A DNA stretch of 64,000 nucleotides from an uncultured Ruminococcus sp. (GTDB lineage: Bacteria; Bacillota; Clostridia; Oscillospirales; Ruminococcaceae). Positions within the stretch are counted from its first letter, which is position 1. Each line of letters opens with the position of its first letter. The translations under genes and the position numbers were made by a program. This document shows, piece after piece, positions 42,332 to 51,041 of this stretch. The notes under the pieces were generated by a model that did no database searches, was not told the DNA's origin, and saw only the letters and a list, made by a program, of their open reading frames with translations. The stretch is taken from the NCBI GenBank assembly GCA_937902395.1, contig CALGTV010000019.1, positions 1 to 64,000 of the forward strand, given 5' to 3'.

Positions 42332-43288
42332 ATGTATAATGATGTAAGACTTGAAAAGGGCATGTACAATCTCAGCGGCAAGAGCTTTACAGCGGCTCTG
42401 GAGGAGCTTGACCCCTCTGCCGCATATGTGGGCACGGAGCTTGAATCTCTGGACGCATTTGAGAGACAGCTGAAACGCTATAATATCAGAGTATGCGGTG
42501 TAAACTGCGACTGTGTAGAGAAGTTTTTCACCTCTACTGACACGGCGGTGCTTTTCCCCGAATATGTCAAGAGATGTATTGAAAAAGGCTTTGACGGAAC
42601 GGTTATTTCATCAATTACAGCGGTAAAAACCGTATGCGAAAGCAATCAGTATCTTGGCTGCGTCCTTGATGACAGCGCCGCATATACAACTACAGCTCAG
42701 ACGGTAAAGCTTCCCGAATCTGTTGTTACAGAGGGAACAAACGCCGTAGTACTTGAAAAATACGGCAGACTTATAAACGCTTCATATGAAGCAGTGAGAA
42801 AACAGCGACTTGATGTATTTGGCGTAATGCTTCGCGGTATCGGCATAAAGCTTGCGGTATCCGTTATTAAAAAGGCTATGTCGGTTCTTGCGGCAGACGC
42901 GGAATCAGTTAGTGCGTCTACATTTTCATATGCTTCCCTTGCGGAGCTTTACGGCAGATTTGACTGCTTTGATATGACAACGATTATTGCAAATCCCGGA
43001 GACGCTTCAAGAATTATTGCAATGGACCAGCTTTCAGATTCCAAGGTATCAGCTGACGGAAAACTGCTTCTTCCCTTTGGCTCGGAGCTTATAAAGACTT
43101 CGGCTCTGGGAGAAAATACACTTATCGGAATTGACAAAAACTTTGCCCTTGAATTTATCACAAATTCGGGACTTGTAATGGAGACAGACAAGCTTATTGA
43201 CAGACAGCTTGACCAGATTGCCGTATCAATCACCTGCGGATTCAGAAAAATCACACCTGAGGCTGTTAAGAAAATTGTAATTTCATAA
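42332..43288 (+). CDS. Probable phage major capsid protein
   Basis: A 318-residue protein placed right after the portal gene. The central and C-terminal parts contain TIIANPGDASRIIAMD and a late block with FITNSGLVMET, which fit the HK97-type capsid (XkdG/P22-like) pattern of the E-loop, spine helix and A domain; the call relies partly on gene order. GGAGG at 42320-42324 sets the start at 42332; the ATG at 42317 overlaps that site. Confidence 0.7.
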   Translation: MYNDVRLEKGMYNLSGKSFTAALEELDPSAAYVGTELESLDAFERQLKRYNIRVCGVNCDCVEKFFTSTDTAVLFPEYVKRCIEKGFDGTVISSITAVKTVCESNQYLGCVLDDSAAYTTTAQTVKLPESVVTEGTNAVVLEKYGRLINASYEAVRKQRLDVFGVMLRGIGIKLAVSVIKKAMSVLAADAESVSASTFSYASLAELYGRFDCFDMTTIIANPGDASRIIAMDQLSDSKVSADGKLLLPFGSELIKTSALGENTLIGIDKNFALEFITNSGLVMETDKLIDRQLDQIAVSITCGFRKITPEAVKKIVIS

Positions 43289-43307
43289 TCAGCTGTTAGC
43301 CGATAGC

Positions 43308-43427
43308 TTTGTAGGGGGCGGCGCCTTCAACGCCCCGCAGATGTTACGTTTCCTTTATGGGACGTTGTGGCTCTGCCCTCCATATTATGAAAGAAATTGC
43401 GGACACAGCACGCTGTGTCCCTACAAA
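43308..43427. mobile_element. MITE-like insert between capsid and protease genes
   Basis: About 120 bases bounded by a 9-bp inverted repeat, TTTGTAGGG and CCCTACAAA. Inside are GGCGCC and a perfect GGACACAGC/GCTGTGTCC hairpin (43401-43420). No coding capacity. Similar GTAGGGG-type sequence is at 46805. It separates two phage genes that are otherwise tightly packed. Confidence 0.5.
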
Positions 43428-43441
43428 AAAGGAGAAAAAAC

Positions 43442-44266
43442 ATGGAAAAAGAAATTCTTGATAAGATAAATAAATTCACACGGCGGGAATTTTCAGCAGA
43501 TGAACTCTTTGTATTCTCGGTTATCCTCTGCGATAACGAAATTGACCGCGATTGTGAGCGTTTCTCAGACAATGCCCTTGATATCCTCCGCGGTATGTTT
43601 ATCGGCAAAACGGGTATTTTCGACCATAAACCCAGCACATCAAATCAGACAGCAAGAATATTCGACACGGAGCTTGTAACTGATGAAAGCCGTACAACTA
43701 AAAACGGCGAAGCTTACAGATACCTTAAAGCTTCGGCATATATGGTGCGTACTGAGGAAAACAGAAATCTCATTGCAGAAATCGACGGAGGCATAAAAAA
43801 GGAAGTCAGTATTTCCTGCTCAGCCGCCAAGAGAGTATGCTCACTCTGCGGCAAGGAAAAATCTCAGGGAAATTGCGGTCATATCAGCGGAAAAAGCTAT
43901 GGCGGACGTATATGCCATACAGTCCTTGACGGCATTACCGACGCTTATGAATGGAGCTTTGTGGCTGTTCCTGCTCAGGTAAATGCAGGAGTTACAAAAA
44001 AATACAGCGAATCCGCTGAGGAGAAAAGCGCCTCATCTGCGGAACTACCCGATACAGAGGAATTATGCCGTGAAATCCGTCAGCTTGCATTTTTCAGCGG
44101 AGGTACTAAATCTGCCGAAAAAGCCGATTCCGCAATGAAAGGCATGAGTATAAACGAACTGGAAAGGCTGAAAAAAGGCTATGAACAGCTGATAAGACAG
44201 CACAAAACAGAAGTACAGCTGATACCCGAAAAATCAGAGGAAAGCAACGGACAGTTCAGAATATAA
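43442..44266 (+). CDS. XkdF-like phage protease/scaffold protein
   Basis: A 274-residue protein resembling the XkdF/prohead protease group. The stretch FIGKTGIFDHKPS (about 58-70) matches the G-x-FDH core, and KEVSISCSAAKR and the Cys-rich CSLCGKEKSQGNCGH follow, possibly binding zinc. The C-terminal 80 residues are charged and helical like a scaffold. GGAG precedes the ATG at 43442. In most phages the protease gene precedes the capsid gene; here it follows it. Confidence 0.65.
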   Translation: MEKEILDKINKFTRREFSADELFVFSVILCDNEIDRDCERFSDNALDILRGMFIGKTGIFDHKPSTSNQTARIFDTELVTDESRTTKNGEAYRYLKASAYMVRTEENRNLIAEIDGGIKKEVSISCSAAKRVCSLCGKEKSQGNCGHISGKSYGGRICHTVLDGITDAYEWSFVAVPAQVNAGVTKKYSESAEEKSASSAELPDTEELCREIRQLAFFSGGTKSAEKADSAMKGMSINELERLKKGYEQLIRQHKTEVQLIPEKSEESNGQFRI

Positions 44267-44277
44267 TAGGAGGGACT

Positions 44278-44628
44278 ATGAATATACCAAAAATTAAATC
44301 GCTTTTTACCCTGTTTTCAGGAAATGAGTGTACAGCGGAAATTGAACCCATTATCGATTTGGCTGTTATTGAGGTTCAGGGAATGATGCTTGAAAATGCA
44401 AATAACGAGGACATGCGGCTTGATTTTCTCTGTGCGGCAGTGGCGAATTTCCGCTATTATCAGGCTATGGTGGCTCAGGACCGTTCAGAATATACATACG
44501 GCGGAAAAATGCTCAGCGACAGTGACGGGAAGATTCTCGGCTTAACAGAGGGGCTTTTAAGGGGATATTTCAGACTTTGCGCCGACTTGCTGAAAGGCTC
44601 TGATTTCATATTCATGGGTATTGCATAA
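44278..44628 (+). CDS. Probable head-tail connector protein
   Basis: A 116-residue mostly helical protein that fits the gp6/connector class by size, by helices such as LDFLCAAVANFRYYQAMVAQ and by position after the protease. AGGAGGG lies 6 bases before the ATG. Sequence evidence alone is weak. Confidence 0.5.
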   Translation: MNIPKIKSLFTLFSGNECTAEIEPIIDLAVIEVQGMMLENANNEDMRLDFLCAAVANFRYYQAMVAQDRSEYTYGGKMLSDSDGKILGLTEGLLRGYFRLCADLLKGSDFIFMGIA

Positions 44629-44639
44629 GGAGGTAATAT

Positions 44640-45035
44640 ATGTTTACAATTCTTTTACATATTAAAAATTTGCTGGAGCAGGCAAGCGGCGAAAATGTTT
44701 TCACCGCATACGATGCGATTCCAATTCGCGAAAAGGGGAAATATTTCACAATACTTTCCGTCAGCGGATACGAGGCTATGAACCCTGTTTATTCAGATAC
44801 TTCCGTTTATATGCCTGTAAAATGCAATGTTGAAATCACTGTTGCGGCTCCTGTGAATACCACATATGAGCAGATTTACGATTATTTCTACAGCAATTTT
44901 GATTCGGTTCTGGACAGTATCTGCGGAATCAGCAATCGCCTGAAAGCTGTTGAAATCGCTCCTGACAGCAAGCTTGGCAGACTTACTCTCAAAGCGGTTA
45001 TGAATATCAGCGCTATGAAAATAATTCCGCGGTAA
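44640..45035 (+). CDS. Probable tail completion/terminator-like protein
   Basis: A 131-residue protein with alternating strands and helices and the pattern PVKCNVEITVAAPVNTTYEQIY, as in neck or tail-terminator proteins. AGGAGG precedes the ATG. The call rests on size and position between the connector and the tail-type genes. Confidence 0.45.
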   Translation: MFTILLHIKNLLEQASGENVFTAYDAIPIREKGKYFTILSVSGYEAMNPVYSDTSVYMPVKCNVEITVAAPVNTTYEQIYDYFYSNFDSVLDSICGISNRLKAVEIAPDSKLGRLTLKAVMNISAMKIIPR

Positions 45036-45047
45036 AGGAGGGGAGAT

Positions 45048-45425
45048 ATGACAGAAATCAGCACAAAAAAGCCCTTTTGCGTAACCATTGGCGCAATTGA
45101 GCTTTACTGCGAAAAAATGACCATGTCCGCGGAGACTGACGTTATAGTTAATCCCACTGTTGTCGGTACGCCTGTCAGGACGAACAAATGCCGCAAGCTT
45201 ACCCGTCTTTCCTTTTCGGGACGGGTATACAACAAGGATAAGCCTATGATTATGGCAGGTCTGATAAATAATCAGAACGGCTCGGAAAATCTTGAAATAA
45301 TATACAGGAATCTCCGCTTTGTAAACTGTATCATTACAGGATTTTCAGCAACGGACGGCGGTGAGGACTTCATTGAACTGACAATAAACGCCGCTACAGG
45401 TGCCACTGTATACTTTATAAACTGA
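45048..45425 (+). CDS. Possible tail or baseplate component
   Basis: A 125-residue beta-rich protein with no clear family. The patterns RLSFSGRVYNKDKP and IITGFSATDGGEDFIELTI are like those of small baseplate or tube proteins in PBSX-type tails. AGGAGGGG precedes the ATG. It is directly followed by the hub-like gene. Confidence 0.4.
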   Translation: MTEISTKKPFCVTIGAIELYCEKMTMSAETDVIVNPTVVGTPVRTNKCRKLTRLSFSGRVYNKDKPMIMAGLINNQNGSENLEIIYRNLRFVNCIITGFSATDGGEDFIELTINAATGATVYFIN

Positions 45426-45434
45426 GGTGAGAAA

Positions 45435-46340
45435 ATGACAATTTCAATATATTACAAGAGTATTGACGGAGCGGAAAAATCCCTCAGCGGCTATACCGCA
45501 TTCACCTTTGTTAAAGAGGCTTTTACCCCTTATACCCGATTTGACGGAGTGTTTTACAGCAATTCCGTCCCCGACGATATGACCGAAATCAGAGTGCGTA
45601 TCAACGGAAAATATGTTCATCACGGCATTGTCGATAATTTCAAGGTGATAAATGCCAACGGAGTGAAAAAATGCGTGATTTCTTCAAGGGGATTTACTTC
45701 TCTGCTGACGGAAAATCAGCTTCCTCCGGGAATGTATACGGATATGAGCTTCAACAGGCTTTTTGACGAATATTTTACTCTGCCAAATATTACCCATGAG
45801 GATAATGCTGTTTCAAGTTATATTTATGTAAACAAAGGCACTCCCATGTGGGACGGTGCGGCAAATCTCGCGTACAAGCTTACGGGAATGTATCCGTATA
45901 TCCGCGATACAAACAAGGTTATGATGTCCATGCCCTCAAATGCTGTGTATAGCAGCTATACCGCCGAAAAAGCCTTGAATTACGGCTCGCAAATTGTCAC
46001 AAATAAAATGGTCAGCCACTACAATATGGCGGATATAAACGGCGATTACGAGGCTTTCAGCGCTGTTTCGGAGACGGCTGCTGCGAGAAATATTATTCGT
46101 CACCGAAAATTTGAGCTTGACAGGCGGTTTCTCAATGACCCTGCTAAAGCCTGCGATTTCCGCATTATGATGTCATCAAGGGGTTATAAACGCCGATTTT
46201 TCACCATTGAGGGCTACGGCGGCGAGGATATCAACGATTTCATAAGCTTTGAGGATATTGAAAATCAACGCATAAAGGCTATAAAAATCACGGGGAATAA
46301 AAAGGGCGTATTTACGGAATTCAGCGTTTATGATGAATAG
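45435..46340 (+). CDS. Baseplate hub-like protein (XkdQ/gpD type)
   Basis: A 301-residue protein with the pattern of phage hub proteins of the gp27/XkdQ class: an N-terminal beta domain with RINGKYVHHGIVDNF, the ISSRGFTSLLTENQ strand pair, then a helical AANLAYKLTGMYPYI insert and C-terminal beta domains. In a contractile tail the hub sits at the tip around the spike. No sheath, tube, tape measure or spike gene is present. GAGGTGAG precedes the ATG. Confidence 0.6.
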   Translation: MTISIYYKSIDGAEKSLSGYTAFTFVKEAFTPYTRFDGVFYSNSVPDDMTEIRVRINGKYVHHGIVDNFKVINANGVKKCVISSRGFTSLLTENQLPPGMYTDMSFNRLFDEYFTLPNITHEDNAVSSYIYVNKGTPMWDGAANLAYKLTGMYPYIRDTNKVMMSMPSNAVYSSYTAEKALNYGSQIVTNKMVSHYNMADINGDYEAFSAVSETAAARNIIRHRKFELDRRFLNDPAKACDFRIMMSSRGYKRRFFTIEGYGGEDINDFISFEDIENQRIKAIKITGNKKGVFTEFSVYDE

Positions 46341-46392
46341 CCCTCACAATAATCGGATTGCATGAATAAGATAATATGCGGCGTGATGTGAC

Positions 46393-46446
46393 TAATGCGT
46401 AATTTTTTCGTTCCGAAATTGCGGGCGGATAATATCCGCCCCTACA
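46393..46446 (+). repeat. Direct repeat upstream of the FeoA gene, with GGCGGATA palindrome
   Basis: About 54 bases that match 46724-46775 with few changes and contain the near-palindrome GGGCGGATAATATCCGCCC at 46422-46440. Related palindromes occur at 51939-51964 and 58553-58575. Confidence 0.65.
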
Positions 46447-46495
46447 TCGAATAACGATATATATCATGCCGCGTAGAATCTGTACGGAGGTTCGT

Positions 46496-46726
46496 ATGCA
46501 AGCCGAAAAAAATTTAAGCGCTCTCCGCGAGGGAGAACGCTGTATCATATCATATATTAAGCCCTCTGTTATGTCGGATAGGCTGAAAGAACTGGGGTTT
46601 ACTTCCGGAACTCCTGTGATTTGCCTTTATCGCAGCTTTTCCGGAGACCCTGCCGCATATTACGTCAAGGGTACAGTCATTGCCCTGCGGAAAAATGATG
46701 CAATGAGAATTTTGGTTGATTCATAA
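46496..46726 (+). CDS. FeoA-domain protein
   Basis: A 76-residue SH3-fold protein with the FeoA pattern: LREGERCIISYI, RLKELGFTSGTPV and a C-terminal VIALRKNDAMRILV. FeoA domains are cytosolic partners of the FeoB iron transporter or C-terminal parts of metal-dependent regulators. No feoB is present. CGGAGG precedes the ATG at 46496. It lies between two direct repeats, after the phage-like genes. Confidence 0.85.
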   Translation: MQAEKNLSALREGERCIISYIKPSVMSDRLKELGFTSGTPVICLYRSFSGDPAAYYVKGTVIALRKNDAMRILVDS

Positions 46727-46775
46727 TGTGTATTTTTTCGTTTCGAAATTGTGGGCGGAAAATATCCGTCCCTAC
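46724..46775 (+). repeat. Direct repeat downstream of the FeoA gene
   Basis: Second copy of the 46393-46446 sequence; it begins inside the last codons of the FeoA gene and has the same palindromic core (GGGCGGAAAATATCCGTCC). Confidence 0.65.
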
Positions 46776-46889
46776 ACAAAAATTACGGTATATAGTCAAT
46801 TCGTAGGGGACGGCGCCACGACGTCTCGTTAATCAAATACATCGTTATCGGGGTGTCGAAGGCGCTGTCTCATACCCTGCATGATGCCT

Positions 46890-46925
46890 GCGGAGGCTCT
46901 CCGCCTAAAGGGCTACGCCCTTTAG
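46890..46925 (-). terminator. Hairpins downstream of fakA
   Basis: Two stems, GCGGAG/CTCCGC at about 46890-46904 and AAAGGGC/GCCCTTT at about 46907-46924, lie beyond the fakA stop. Neither is followed by a clear T run on the minus strand. Confidence 0.4.
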
Positions 46926-46937
46926 AATCCCGCGGTT

Positions 46938-48584
46938 TTATTCTACGGAAATAATGTAATAATATACGGGCTGTCCGCCGTTTACAAGCATTACTTCTAT
47001 CTTGTCACTGAGCTTCGACTGGAGAAGCTGCTGTAATGCCTCTGCGTTTTCCTCCGTTACGTCTGAACCGTATATAACTGTTACATATGACGCGCCGCTC
47101 TTTGCAAGCTTCTTTGTAAGCTTATATGCTGCCTTATTGATGTCCTTTTCCGTAAATGAAAGCTTTCCGTTATCAAGGGCAAGGATTTCGCCCTCCTTGA
47201 TTGCATGTCCCTCAAATTCGGAATCTCTTGCGGCAAAGGTGATTAATCCTGTGGATATCTTCTCAAATGCCTTTGTCATATTTATACGATTCTCAGACAA
47301 ATCAGCACATTCGTCAAATGCCATCATTGCGGCTATTCCTTGCGGAATTGTTCTTGTCTGGAGTACGCATACTGTGCGGTCTGTGAGCTTTACTGCCTGT
47401 TCTGCCGCCATAATTATATTCTTATTATTTGGAAGCACGAAAACAGTCTTTGCAGGTGTTGCAAGTATTGCTCTGAGCAGGTCATCTGTGGAGGGGTTCA
47501 TGGTCTGTCCGCCCTTTACTACCACATCTACGCCTAAATCTTCGAAAAGTGCGGAAAGTCCGTGGCCTGCGGCTACTGCTACAAATCCGAATTCCTTTTC
47601 GGGCTCTGCGGGAGTAAGTCCTGCCTGTGCGTCCTCAGCCTCTCTTACTTTTTCCTCATGCTGTATGCGCATATTTTCAATCTTAGGTCTTGGGTCGTTT
47701 ACAAATACGCCGAATTCAAGGGCTTTCTGGAGCGCATTTCCGGGATTGTCAGTATGTACATGAACCTTGATTATCTTTTCATCATCAACAACTACAACGC
47801 AATCGCCGATTGTTTCAAGATATGCTCTGAGCATGAATACATCGGGACAATTGGGATTCTTGCGGAGCATGAACTCGGTACAATATGTAAATGTTATATC
47901 GTCGTCGTATTCGCTTACAGCGGTGCGGAATGAATCATCTGAACGCTCTGCTTTTTCTGTGAGCTCGGCAATTTCTCCGCCTGCGAAAATGTCTTTCATT
48001 GCGCGGATTATGATTAAAAATCCCATGCCGCCTGCGTCTACTACTCCTGCTTTTTTAAGCTGTGGAAGCATTTCTGTAGTCTGTGCAAGAACTTTTTCTG
48101 CCTCGTCGCATACGTCCTGCCAGAAAAGTACGTCGCTGCTTGTGGAAATTGCAGATTCCTTTGCCTTTTCTGCGGCAAGTCTTGATACTGTGAGGATTGT
48201 TCCCTCTACAGGCTTCATTACTGCCTTATATGCCGCTTTTACGCCTAAATCAAGGGCGTTTGCAAAATCCTCGCAGCCTGCTTCTGTAAGCCCTGCAAGT
48301 CCTTTTGACATTCCGCGGAATAACAGGGAGAGAATTACTCCCGAATTTCCTCTTGCGCCTCTTAAAAGTGCAGATGCGGTAATTGATGCAACCTCGGAAA
48401 TAGGCGTATTGTCAGGAAGTCTCTTTAACTCGTCTATTGCCTTGCCGATTGTCATTGACATATTTGTTCCTGTATCGCCGTCGGGTACGGGATACACGTT
48501 TAGCTCGTCAACCTCGCGCTTCTTGTTGGTTAATGTAATTGCGGCGGAAATAACAGCGTTTTTGAATAAAGCACCGTTTATCAA
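46938..48584 (-). CDS. fakA: DAK2-domain fatty acid kinase subunit FakA
   Basis: A 548-residue FakA/YloV protein, which phosphorylates fatty acids held by FakB. The N-terminal DhaL-like kinase domain has NVYPVPDGDTGTNMSMT with its metal-binding Asp residues, and LLRGARGNSGVILS. Then come the VDAGGMGFL block and the C-terminal DegV-like part. The TTG start at 48584 is 6 bases from AGGAGGG; the longer frame to 48698 lacks a site. An Asp23-type gene lies upstream, the usual Firmicutes pairing (yloU-yloV). No fakB is in the window. Confidence 0.93.
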   Translation of the reverse strand: MINGALFKNAVISAAITLTNKKREVDELNVYPVPDGDTGTNMSMTIGKAIDELKRLPDNTPISEVASITASALLRGARGNSGVILSLLFRGMSKGLAGLTEAGCEDFANALDLGVKAAYKAVMKPVEGTILTVSRLAAEKAKESAISTSSDVLFWQDVCDEAEKVLAQTTEMLPQLKKAGVVDAGGMGFLIIIRAMKDIFAGGEIAELTEKAERSDDSFRTAVSEYDDDITFTYCTEFMLRKNPNCPDVFMLRAYLETIGDCVVVVDDEKIIKVHVHTDNPGNALQKALEFGVFVNDPRPKIENMRIQHEEKVREAEDAQAGLTPAEPEKEFGFVAVAAGHGLSALFEDLGVDVVVKGGQTMNPSTDDLLRAILATPAKTVFVLPNNKNIIMAAEQAVKLTDRTVCVLQTRTIPQGIAAMMAFDECADLSENRINMTKAFEKISTGLITFAARDSEFEGHAIKEGEILALDNGKLSFTEKDINKAAYKLTKKLAKSGASYVTVIYGSDVTEENAEALQQLLQSKLSDKIEVMLVNGGQPVYYYIISVE

Positions 48585-49055
48585 TATAAACCCTCCTAAG
48601 TTATAATAGACAGTACCACTAAAGCGGCGCTGCCAGTTTGAACAAAAGTTAAAATTGTATACGGGCGCAAGTTGTGCGCCCATACTGATTTTTATCATTT
48701 AAAACTTTACATTTTCTATTTATATTAATTTCAATAAGGATAATTTATCCCAAAGAGGAACACCTACGGGGCAAAAGGGAGGAAAAAACAAAACTGGTAC
48801 AAAAGTCGGCATTTCCCTCCCTTTTTCCCCTACGGTTTTCCTCTCTGGACTCTCTTTTCCCTTTCCCCTTTTTTTCCTCCCTTTGCCGACTTTTGACGGT
48901 AGGGATTATTAAATACACAAAAAGACAAATCTTTTTATACGTGTCAGGTGGCCTTTTCAAGAGTTTTTTATTAAAATCTTTTATCATTCGCCTTAATAGA
49001 AAATTATCTTGCTTCAAGTTGATATGAAGTTAAAAGAATAAAATGTTACGTGAAT
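48585..49055. other. Intergenic region with a pyrimidine-rich hairpin
   Basis: No gene is supported. A GGGCGCA/TGCGCCC hairpin lies at about 48663-48681. A larger structure has 12-bp arms CAAAAGTCGGCA (48800-48811) and TGCCGACTTTTG (48884-48895) around a 72-base stretch that is almost all C and T on the plus strand. Its role is unknown. Confidence 0.45.
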
Positions 49056-49412
49056 TTATGAATTCATGTCATCAACGTAGACGTTTACTGCGTTGACCTG
49101 CACATCTGCCGCTTCCTCCACGGTAAATGCTACCTTGTGGGTGATGCTCTTTACTGCGGCGGCGATATTTGTGCCGTATGTGACCTTTATATGCAGGTCG
49201 ATTGAGAGTCCGCCGTTTTTATCAGTGCGGACGATTACTCCCTTAGGCTTGAAAACTTTGCCTCTCGTAAGCGAGGAAACAGCGGAACGGAAAGTACTTA
49301 CGCTGCAAACATCTGCAACTCCGAAACAATCGCAGACTGTATGGCGTACAAGCTCGGTTATGTATTTTTCTGATACTGAAATTTTACCGATATGATTTTC
49401 AATGCTGACCAT
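49056..49412 (-). CDS. Asp23/Gls24 family envelope stress protein
   Basis: A 118-residue protein of the Asp23 (YloU) family. ISVSEKYITELVRHTVCDCFGV and GLSIDLHIKVTYGTNIAAAV are typical blocks. These proteins associate with the membrane or envelope. The ATG at 49412 has GGGGTG upstream. It precedes fakA with a 470-base gap, so a separate transcript is possible. Confidence 0.9.
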   Translation of the reverse strand: MVSIENHIGKISVSEKYITELVRHTVCDCFGVADVCSVSTFRSAVSSLTRGKVFKPKGVIVRTDKNGGLSIDLHIKVTYGTNIAAAVKSITHKVAFTVEEAADVQVNAVNVYVDDMNS

Positions 49413-49464
49413 TAAGCACACCCCTTTTCATTTTTCGCAATTATGCAAATCGCTATACTATATT

Positions 49465-49493
49465 ATTATATCATATTAAACTGCGTTTTACAA
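49465..49493 (-). promoter_or_regulatory. Promoter of the Asp23-type gene
   Basis: TTGTAA (49488-49493) and TATAAT (49465-49470) on the minus strand, 17 bases apart. Confidence 0.75.
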
Positions 49494-49625
49494 TACATTT
49501 CACGACGATTTTGTGCCGAAGTTTTACAATACGGCATTATGCACAAATTTAATATATGTTTTATGTTGGATTTGATTAGCCTTTAGCCGTCAATATTGAT
49601 ATGTCGGCATTCGTACATAGATAAA

Positions 49626-49643
49626 GGCGGCAAAAATGCCGCC
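49626..49643 (-). terminator. Terminator after the nfnAB-type genes
   Basis: A 7-bp GGCGGCA/TGCCGCC stem with a short A-rich loop, followed on the minus strand by TTTAT, just past the stop at 49649. Confidence 0.75.
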
Positions 49644-49648
49644 TGAGA

Positions 49649-51040
49649 TTATTTGTTTTTACTCTTCATGTACTCATCCATAGCCGCCGCCGCTTTTTTG
49701 CCTGCGCCCATAGCAAGTATAACAGTAGCCGCGCCTGTTACAGCATCGCCCCCTGCATATACGCCTTCACGGGATGTAAGACCGTCATCGTCGGCAATGA
49801 TGCCGCCCCATTTCTGCGTATCAAGCCCCTTTGTAGTTGAACGTATAAGGGGATTTGGAGATGTACCAATAGACATAATAACGCAGTCTGTTTCAATTTC
49901 AGTAAATTCGCCCTCAATAGCAACAGTACGCGCTCTGCCTCTTTCGTCAGGTTCTGTAAGTCTCATTTTTTCGCATATGATACTCTTTACCCAGCCGTTT
50001 TCAGTGGGAGTAATCTCCACAGGATTCGTCAGAAATGCGAATCTGATTCCCTCCTCCTTAGCGTGCTCAATTTCCTCCGCACGAGCAGGAAGCTCCTTTT
50101 CTGTACGTCTGTAGACAATTGTAACATCTGCGCCGAGACGTTTTGCGCATCTTGCCGCGTCCATTGCAACATTTCCGCCGCCTACAACAACAGCCTTTGC
50201 ACCTGCATTTATAGGAGTTGAAGAATCGGATTTATATGCCTTCATAAGATTTATTCTTGTAAGGAACTCATTAGCAGAATACACACCGTTGAGATTTTCA
50301 CCCTTGATATTCATAAATCTTGGAAGTCCTGCACCTGAGCCGATAAATACGGATTCAAAGCCCTCTTCGTCCATAAGCTCATCAATTGAAACAGTTTTTC
50401 CCACAACGGTATCAGTTTCGATTTTTACACCGAGAGCCTTTAGTCCCTCGATTTCCTGCTGAACAATGGATTTGGGAAGTCTGAATTCGGGAATACCATA
50501 GGAGAGAACGCCGCCTGCAAGGTGAAGCGCCTCGAAAACAGTAACATCATAGCCCATTTTTGCAAGGTCGCCTGCACAGGCAAGTCCCGACGGACCAGAG
50601 CCGATAACAGCCGCCTTGTGACCGTTTGATACAGGCTTTTCTACTTCGCCGTGAGCAAGAGCGTTATGTCTGTCAGCTACAAATCTTTCAAGTCTGCCGA
50701 TAGCCACAGGCTCACCCTTTGCGCCTCTTACGCACTTGCTTTCGCACTGCATTTCCTGAGGGCATACTCTGCCGCATACAGCAGGAAGTGAACTGGATTT
50801 TGTGATGATTTTGTAAGCTTCTTCAAATCTTCCCTCAGCAACCTCAGCGATGAAAGCTGGTATGTCAATCTGCACGGGACAGCCTGTAACACATGGCTTG
50901 TTCTTGCAGTTAAGACAGCGTTTAGCCTCGTCAATAGCCTGTTCCTCGGTATATCCCAGAGCAACCTCATCGAAGTTTTTATTTCTTACATCGGGAGCTT
51001 GTTCAGCCATTTTATTTTTTTTCAATGACATATTCGGCAT
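49649..51040 (-). CDS. NfnB/GltD-type NADPH-dependent oxidoreductase
   Basis: A 463-residue flavoprotein of the glutamate synthase small-subunit family. N-terminal Cys motifs for [4Fe-4S] clusters (CLNCKNKPCVTGCP and CGRVCPQEMQCESKCV) are followed by an FAD site GSGPSGLACA and an NADPH site VVGGGNVAMDAAR. Because a PyrK-like FAD/NAD(P) gene starts one base upstream, the pair most likely forms NfnAB, the bifurcating NADH-dependent ferredoxin:NADP+ oxidoreductase. Annotation as gltA (glutamate synthase) is the common alternative, but no large subunit is present. Confidence 0.88.
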   Translation of the reverse strand: MPNMSLKKNKMAEQAPDVRNKNFDEVALGYTEEQAIDEAKRCLNCKNKPCVTGCPVQIDIPAFIAEVAEGRFEEAYKIITKSSSLPAVCGRVCPQEMQCESKCVRGAKGEPVAIGRLERFVADRHNALAHGEVEKPVSNGHKAAVIGSGPSGLACAGDLAKMGYDVTVFEALHLAGGVLSYGIPEFRLPKSIVQQEIEGLKALGVKIETDTVVGKTVSIDELMDEEGFESVFIGSGAGLPRFMNIKGENLNGVYSANEFLTRINLMKAYKSDSSTPINAGAKAVVVGGGNVAMDAARCAKRLGADVTIVYRRTEKELPARAEEIEHAKEEGIRFAFLTNPVEITPTENGWVKSIICEKMRLTEPDERGRARTVAIEGEFTEIETDCVIMSIGTSPNPLIRSTTKGLDTQKWGGIIADDDGLTSREGVYAGGDAVTGAATVILAMGAGKKAAAAMDEYMKSKNK

Positions 51041-51041
51041 A

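Noticed and set aside
48745..49017. Basic 90-residue frame between Asp23 and fakA genes
   Set aside because: It covers the pyrimidine-rich hairpin, has low-complexity composition and no good ribosome binding site.
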